DNA from: Prasinococcaceae sp. CCMP 1430
Taxonomy: Eukaryota; Prasinodermophyta; Palmophyllophyceae; Prasinococcales; Prasinococcaceae
DNA: 32,682 nucleotides
Direction of reading: 5' to 3'
Assembly: GCA_013416795.1 (NCBI GenBank)
Contig: RQSC01001202.1
Span: forward strand, 132,527-165,208
Of the stretch, positions 27,287-32,682 are shown one piece after another. Made by a program: the position numbers and the translations under genes. Each line of letters begins with the position of its first letter. Within the stretch, counting starts at the first letter, position 1. Below the pieces are notes generated by a model. The model worked only from the letters and a program-made list of their open reading frames with translations. It searched no databases and was not told the DNA's origin.

Positions 27287-28758
27287 CGCGAGTCACCCGC
27301 GGCCGTGGCGGGGACGTACTCACCCTTCTCCGTGTCCCACGAGTACCAGGCGCTACTGCGCGGGTCGTAAAAGAGTGCCGTCGCGGCGTCGTAGTACATG
27401 CCACTCGATGGATCCTTGTAGTAGCCACTATCGGCATCGTATGCGAAGCCCGACGCCGCGGCACCCGTGGCGACGCCAGCACCCGCCACGCTGTTGGTTA
27501 TCGTGTAGCCTGCCATGGCGGATGCTGCCGCAGCGGCGTCGCGCGCAGCCTCACTAGGGTTCTTCACGCCACCCATGTTAGCGCGGTACTCGACCTTGGC
27601 GGCGGTTTCCTGGCCGTAGACTTCGACGCTCCCCGCGGCCACCGCCGCAGCGGACGCTACCTCGGACGCGAACTTGACGAAGGCATAGCCCTTGGGTGTG
27701 CCGCGTGAACGGTCGCGTGCGACCTCGACACCTTCGATGGCGCCGAAGTGCGCGAGCGATGCACTCAGGTGCTGTTCGGTGATGCCCGCGTCGAGCATCT
27801 TGACAATCACCCACGCCGAGGGATGTGCGGTCCCGGCATGTGGAGCACCACCGCCGCCGCCCGCCACCGCTGCGTCGCCTGAGTCGACAAGCTGTGCGTC
27901 GGGTGTGCGAGGCGCGGAGCAACGGAAGCACGCCGTGCGCCGCGCGAAATTCACTATCGAGCATGTCGAGCATATCCAGTCCTTGCGGACTGGGCCAGGC
28001 CGCCTGCACTCAGCGCTCCTTGCCCTCCACTCCTGAAGGGACTTGTCCCCACTGGCCACCTCGTGCGCGAACTCGCCACCGCGCATCGCGTAGCCTTTGC
28101 GCTCGCGGTGCAACTCGCCCTCCTCTGCACGTTCTTCGCCGCCCGCAGGCTCAGCCCTACCGCCGCGGCTGTAGTACTCACCGCTCCCATCGCCACGTCC
28201 GCTGGCACCACCGCCGTGGTCTCTTGAGAGGGGATCTCGACGCCACCCATGGCCGCGGTCGCGATCGAAACCTCTGCGTCCCTCGCGCGCGTAGTCACGG
28301 TCTTGCGGGCGCTGGTCGTCACCTCCCCGCGAGTAGCTACGGTCTTGCGCGCGCTGGTGGTACCCCCCCTGCGTGTAGTCACGGTCTTGCGCGCGCTGGT
28401 CGTGAACCCCTCTGTCGCGCCACCGTCCGTAGCCCTGACCGTCGCGTTCGTGCGATCGGTCGTAGCCGTACCTGCTACCACGTTCGCCGTCTTGCAATCG
28501 TTCATAGCTGTAGGCATTGGCGTCCCGGTCCCGTGACCAACCGTATTCTCTGTCATACCCTCCGCCGCGCGAGTACTCGCGCTCCTCCTTGCAGCTAGGT
28601 TGGGTTGAGGGGCGAGGGCAAAGGTGCACGCACGCGTGCGCGCGCGCGCAGAACACGAGCACGGTCGGGGCAGCGCGCCGAGGGGCGTGCACCGGCACAG
28701 CAAGCGAGGCATCGCAGGTGCATACGCGCACGCGACCACCGCAAGTGCGCGCGCGCAT
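26938..28758 (-). CDS. RBM5/RBM10-like RNA-binding protein (RanBP2 zinc finger, RRM, OCRE)
   Basis: The open frame reads, from the N terminus, an Arg/Asp/Tyr/Gly-rich region with three 14-residue repeats; a RanBP2 zinc finger (WICSTCSIVNFARRTACFRC, about 27919-27985); an RRM (WVIVKMLDAGITEQHL ... GYAFVKF, about 27595-27815); an OCRE domain (SGYYKDPSSGMYYD ... WYSWDTEKGEYVP, about 27309-27455); a nine-Gln run; and an acidic tail GGDSDEEDSD. This order is that of the RBM5/RBM10 splicing regulators, which act in the pre-spliceosomal complex. The C2H2 finger, second RRM and G-patch of those proteins are absent. The ATG at 28758 is the first in frame, but the 57 codons after it are GC-alternating and Cys/Arg-rich. 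An intron acceptor CTGCAAG ending at 28588, with an unseen first exon, is as likely. The gene lies in the same orientation as GT8 and TNPO3. Confidence 0.82.
27256..27282. repeat. (CTG)9 microsatellite encoding polyglutamine
   Basis: Nine CTG triplets on the + strand read as nine CAG (Gln) codons on the coding strand, between the OCRE domain and the C-terminal region of the RBM5-like protein. Pure triplets suggest length polymorphism. Confidence 0.9.
28291..28413. repeat. 42-bp tandem repeat, three copies, in RBM5-like gene
   Basis: ACGGTCTTGCG recurs at 28297, 28339 and 28381, a spacing of exactly 42 bases. The copies encode 14-residue units of the form QR(A/P)QDR(D/S)Y followed by Gly-rich text in the Arg/Tyr-rich N-terminal part of the protein. 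Confidence 0.85.
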
Positions 28759-29243
28759 GTGCGCCTTCAGTCAGCCGTGGTGCCCAGCGTGCGGGGCGCA
28801 GTAGGGCGGGACGTGGCGGCGGCATTGCGTGCGCCTCAGGTCGCCGCCGCGTGCCTCGTTGTGCGCCCCCACTCGCCGCGGAGCTCGGTGCGCTCGCGCG
28901 GGTCGCGCTCGCCGCGGCCTGCCGGTGCCATCACCGCCCGCCAGCTTGCAGCGCGGGCGCAGTGCAGGGCGGGGAGCGCGCTGCGCGCGCGCTGTGTGGG
29001 GCGGGCGCCGCTGGATCCATCAGAACGCATCTGATCTTTGTTGGAGCGGCACACTCAAACTCAAGCACAGCGAAAACTGAAATGCATGCATCCGGACGGT
29101 CAAATGGCGCCGGGTGCGCAGCCGCTCCTGGGGACCGCCACACAGAGCCACGGACTCACCGCGAGACCGGGCGCGCACCTGCGCCCGCCTGCCGACACGC
29201 ATGCAACGCCGTCGTCACTTTACAGCGCGGCGGGGCGCCCTCG
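28759..29243. other. Intergenic or 5' region of RBM5-like gene
   Basis: 485 bases lie between the TNPO3-like stop and the first in-frame ATG of the RBM5-like gene. A first exon of the latter could lie here, for example an ATG at about 28930 on the minus strand opening MAPAGRGERDPRERTEL, but no GT donor with a matching phase was evident. A lower-GC patch spans about 29030-29110. Confidence 0.35.
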
Positions 29244-32200
29244 TCACTCGAGGTATGCCAGCAGCGCGTCGCCGGTGCCCTCGCGCCTGCACACGGCGGC
29301 GAAGTCCTGATTGAGCGCCTCGTAACGCCTCTTGTGGAGGAGGGGCTGCCGAGTGGAGGCCTGGTAGTAACGCGCCAGGTCCGCGTCGGTGAGGGTGGAC
29401 TGGGCTGTGGCGCTGAGCGCCGTGGCTGCGCCGCCGCGCGCGAGGCTTTCCTGCAGGCCCGCGGCAAATTGCGTGAATTCCCCCCGCACTTCGGCGGCGG
29501 TCGCGAGCGCATGCAACGCCTGGCCAGCACTGCGCACGAGCTGGCGCGGGCAGGTCTCCGAGATGCCAGCAACCAGTGATGCCACCAACACTCCGGAGTG
29601 CTTGGCGACCATGGAAGTGGCGGCCTCTGCATGCACCTGCCACTGAGCTACCAGCGCTGGGTCGCGCATGGGAGTGTGCGGGCCGCTTGCTGCAAGCGAG
29701 GTGAAGGCGAGCGCACAGCGCACGGCGTCGCGCTCGCGCAGGCGCACAGCGACACTTGCCGCCCCGAGCAACGGCTGCAACGTGATGCAGGGGCAAGGCG
29801 GAGCACAGACATCGGCGGGGCACGAGCGGCGCATGTCAGCACCGGGCATGCGATTCGAGCGCGCGCTCTGCGCACGGGCGCATGGCGCTCACCTGGAATG
29901 CATTCGACGAGAAGAGCGCCGCTGGGGCGAAAAGGAGGGCCCGATGCGCCAAGTCGAACACGGCTCCAATGATCTCAGGCGACGTGGCGGTACTGAATGG
30001 CAGCGCACTCGACAAGGCCCGCCCCAGGGGCGCCGCGAGGCCGCTTACAGTGTTGGCTCCCGATCCAAAGGTCTCCATTGCCGCTGTGAGCACCTCGAGC
30101 GCTTCCATTGCCTGGCACGCCTCGAATGCGCCAACCGCACCCTCCAGCATCGGCACCAGCACGGGGCCCACTGCTTGACCGGCGCTTGAAATCGCGCGCT
30201 TAAAGACGGAGCAGAGCGCACCCATCACCTTCGGAAGCGCCTTGCTCGCAGGCGAGTTGGACACTTCGTTGAGGGCCGCCCATGCGGCCTCCAGGGCGGA
30301 CATAGCGGGGTGGGGGGTCCCCGGAGGCGCGCCGGTGCGCTGTTCAAGAAACCGCAGCGCCGCCGCGAGCAGCTCGAGCTCGCCCGCCAGCGCCTCGGCA
30401 ACCATGCCTGCACCCGTCGGATCCGAGGGCAACTGCTTGGCGGCCTGCGCCACCCGAGCGGCCAGAGCGCCGGCCAAATTCGCCGCCGCGGGAGCAGCCT
30501 CCGCATGCGGCAACGCGGCCACGACGCGCGCCAGGCCTTCGACCACCGGCACACGGTCCTCGACAGGCGCGTCAGTGGCCACGGCCGCCAACCCTGCGCC
30601 CACCAATCCCACAACGATGTCTCCCGCGGCCAAAACGCCAGTGCAGCGAGCGCACACCTTTTGAAACGCCACGGCGGCGTGCGCGCGCGCCTGGGGCACC
30701 TTCAGGCCCTCGATGACGTAGTGCAGCGAACCCACGCACATCTCCCGCGTCGCTCCCACGCTCTCACCGTTCCCCAGCCACGGGGCGTACTCGCCCACAA
30801 GGCGTGCGACCTGCGTAACGATCAATGCGTTTGAAGCGAGAGCTGGCGCGGGCGGGTTGAGCCTGCCCAGCACGCCGCCGCCGAGGAAGCCGTTCACCGC
30901 GGCGCGCGCGGCGGCTACACCCGGTGCTCCCGCCTCGCTCGGACGTGCGCTCATCGCACACTGCTTGAGCACTGACGCCGACGTGCGCACGACATAGACC
31001 GCCGCCTCGACCTGTTGCCAATCCCCAGCGCGCTCACCCTCCTCCAACGCCCCCCCCACGATCGCGAGGAAGCGCCCTGCACCTAGCACGGCACACACGT
31101 TGCCGAAGAGGTCGGCCATCACCTGCTCGCGAAAGCGATGGAATGAATCCTCGTCCTCGTCATCGGCTGCCTCGCCAATGTCGTCCTCCCAATCGACGAA
31201 GCCATTCGGATAAGCGACCTGACGCAGAGTGGCTTTCAGGAGCGCTTCGAAGGCTGCCTCCTGCAGCGACGCGTGCCTGCTGACTTTGGGCACCGTGTTG
31301 AGCATGCAGAAATACTCGGCAGCCTGCTCGGTGGCGAAGGCGTCGCGTCGCGAGTTGAGGCACTCGACGAGCATCTCGGCCAGCGCGACCGAGTTGTGTA
31401 GGCCTGCCGCGCAGAGTTCTGGCGCAGACTCGGCGAGTACCACTGCCAGGCGGCACACAGAGCGCGTCACATCCTCATCCGCGTCTGCGCCGGTCGCGGA
31501 CGCACGCTGCGCCAATATAGCCTCCGTGGCCGCCGCGAACGCCGCCGTCTCCGCGCCGGCGGGCGCGGGCGCCATCGTTGTGCCCGACCCAGGCTTGTAC
31601 AGCTCGACGAGCGCGTCGGCAGCTGAGCTCACAGCGCCCGGGTCGGCCGCGCGCAGGGCGCCGAGGAGAGCGTTGAGCAGCGCGGGCGCCTTCGAGCCGA
31701 GCTGCGCGGCCGAGAGCAGCGACAGCTCCCCCTCGTTTGGGTCGAGCTTGCACCACGCGGCGAGCAATGCGCACGCGCGGTGCGCGCGGTCGCCACCGTC
31801 GGCGATCGCCGCTTGCACGAGCTGCAGCACGGGGTCAGCGGCACCCGCGAGGGCGGTGCACACCGCGGGTCGGCGCGCCCTGTCGAGGCGGTCCACCTCC
31901 TCTGCAAGCGCCACCAGCAGCTCCAGCGAGAGCGCGGCAGCCGCGCCGCTGCCCGCCGCCGCGCCGAGCGCCTGCTGCGCGCACGCCGCCGCCGACTCCG
32001 CGCCCCCCGCTGCGGCGGCGGCGCCGAGCACGATGCAGAGTCGCCTGGTGAGCATCGAGAGCGCCCCGCCCGGCGAGGCTCGTAGGTCGGCCTCTGCGCC
32101 GCCGGACGCCTGCTCCCACAGCTGCGCGCGCAGGCCCGCCTGCGCGTCGGCCGGCAGGCCGGCCCAGTCGGTGCGGCACTTTCCCAGCAGCATGTTGGCG

Positions 32201-32400
32201 CCAAAGTGTCGCACCTCGGCCTGCGCGTGCGCGAGCATCACTGCCGCCGCGGCCCACGCGCGGGGCGACGCCGCCAGCGCGACGAGCCATGAGTTCGCCT
32301 CGGCGCGCGCCGCGGCGTTCGTGCCGTACAGCGCGGCGACCGCCTGCACGGCTGTTTCGACGACGGCCGCGTCTGTCATCCCATCGAAGCCGCTGGCCAT
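29244..32400 (-). CDS. Transportin-3/MTR10-like importin beta
   Basis: Two exons (32400..29893, 29774..29244; GT-AG, phase 0) give 1012 aa. The N terminus (VQAVAALYGT..ARAEANSWLVALAASPRAW, then VRHFGANMLLGK) matches the first HEAT repeats of the TNPO3/IPO13 group. A middle acidic loop (VDWEDDIGEAADDEDEDS followed by FHRFREQVMADLF) parallels the DD...DFxxFR segment of TNPO3. The C terminus (LTDADLARYYQASTR ... YEALNQDFAAVCR) resembles the family end. The protein is helical and Ala-rich throughout, as expected for HEAT solenoids. TNPO3/Mtr10 imports SR-type splicing factors into the nucleus, released by Ran-GTP; cargo here is inferred from family. It is slightly longer than animal TNPO3 (about 920 aa). 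A six-G run on the coding strand (32452-32457) lies 51 bases upstream of the ATG. Confidence 0.88.
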
Positions 32401-32682
32401 CGCGGCGGCCTCGTCCGTCGCAACGCCCCTGCGAGCGCGCCTGCCCCTCAGCCCCCCTCGCTCCTCTCCGCGGCGACCCGCCTGCGCTCTGTTGCTCGGA
32501 CACCTGGCCGTTCTGTCGCTCGGTCAGTCGCCCCCCCCGCCTCTGCCAGCGCCTCAGACGCCCGTGTGCGCGCTCACGCCCCCGCCCCCTCCTTCCACCA
32601 CCGTGACCGTAAACACACACCGCCCCCTCTGGTCCGCACACTCCTTCACCTCCCACCACCACCGCCAGCTCCACCCGCCCCC
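32401..32682. other. 5' flank of TNPO3-like gene
   Basis: This is pyrimidine-rich on the + strand (CCCCCC at 32452-32457, and a longer C run at about 32527-32536). It is presumably promoter and 5' UTR for the minus-strand importin gene. No coding region was recognised before the window edge. Confidence 0.4.

Noticed and set aside
25174-32400. GT8, RBM5-like and TNPO3-like genes as an operon
   Set aside because: They share orientation, but the gaps of 444-485 bases contain promoter-like tracts and the genes are spliced nuclear genes; nothing indicates polycistronic transcription.

Overview
This is a nuclear genomic window from a unicellular eukaryote. Genes are interrupted by short GT-AG introns of about 96-375 bases, and the products include importin, retromer, splicing and ER-Golgi proteins. 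There is no bacterial operon logic. The DNA looks very GC-rich (estimated by eye, not computed). A cytochrome-b5 front-end desaturase, a C-14 sterol reductase and the compact GC-rich layout fit a microalga, perhaps a haptophyte or related lineage. That assignment is inference; the sequence does not prove it.

Layout: ANP32-like acidic LRR nuclear protein (+, 231-1912); U2SURP/SR140-like RRM protein (+, 3231-5026); cytochrome-b5 front-end desaturase with an unresolved 5' end (-, 5641-7032); MORC-type GHKL ATPase with CW zinc finger (+, 8452-11274); TMEM69/DUF3429 membrane protein (-, 11371-12424); NmrA-like SDR (+, about 12826-13779); sulfotransferase-like type II membrane protein (-, 13958-15523); berberine-bridge-like FAD oxidase (+, 16096-18081); VPS26 retromer subunit, six exons (-, 18145-19664); TBC1D20-like Rab GAP (+, 20118-21502); C-14 sterol reductase (-, 21669-23167); unrecognised, possibly myristoylated PTB/PH-like protein (+, 23707-24790); GT8 glycosyltransferase (-, 25174-26493); RBM5/RBM10-like splicing factor (-, 26938-28758); TNPO3/MTR10-like importin (-, 29244-32400).

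The genes are not a pathway cluster. Broad themes recur: RNA processing and its transport (U2SURP-like, RBM5-like and the SR-protein importin TNPO3), chromatin (ANP32, MORC), endomembrane traffic and glycosylation (VPS26, TBC1D20, GT8, sulfotransferase-like), and lipids/sterols (desaturase, C-14 reductase).

The most unusual structure is architectural. Twelve consecutive genes, from 3231 to 26493, alternate strands strictly, giving head-to-head pairs on shared promoters of roughly 0.4-1.4 kb and tail-to-tail pairs as close as 63 bases. Seven start codons have a coding-strand poly-G tract (six or more G) about 37-60 bases upstream. Many introns carry alternating GCGCGC tracts. The desaturase lacks a start codon and the first part of its cytochrome b5 fold, and lies beside an AT-rich degenerate minisatellite. 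I did not find a clearly new multi-gene system; the candidates are listed as findings.
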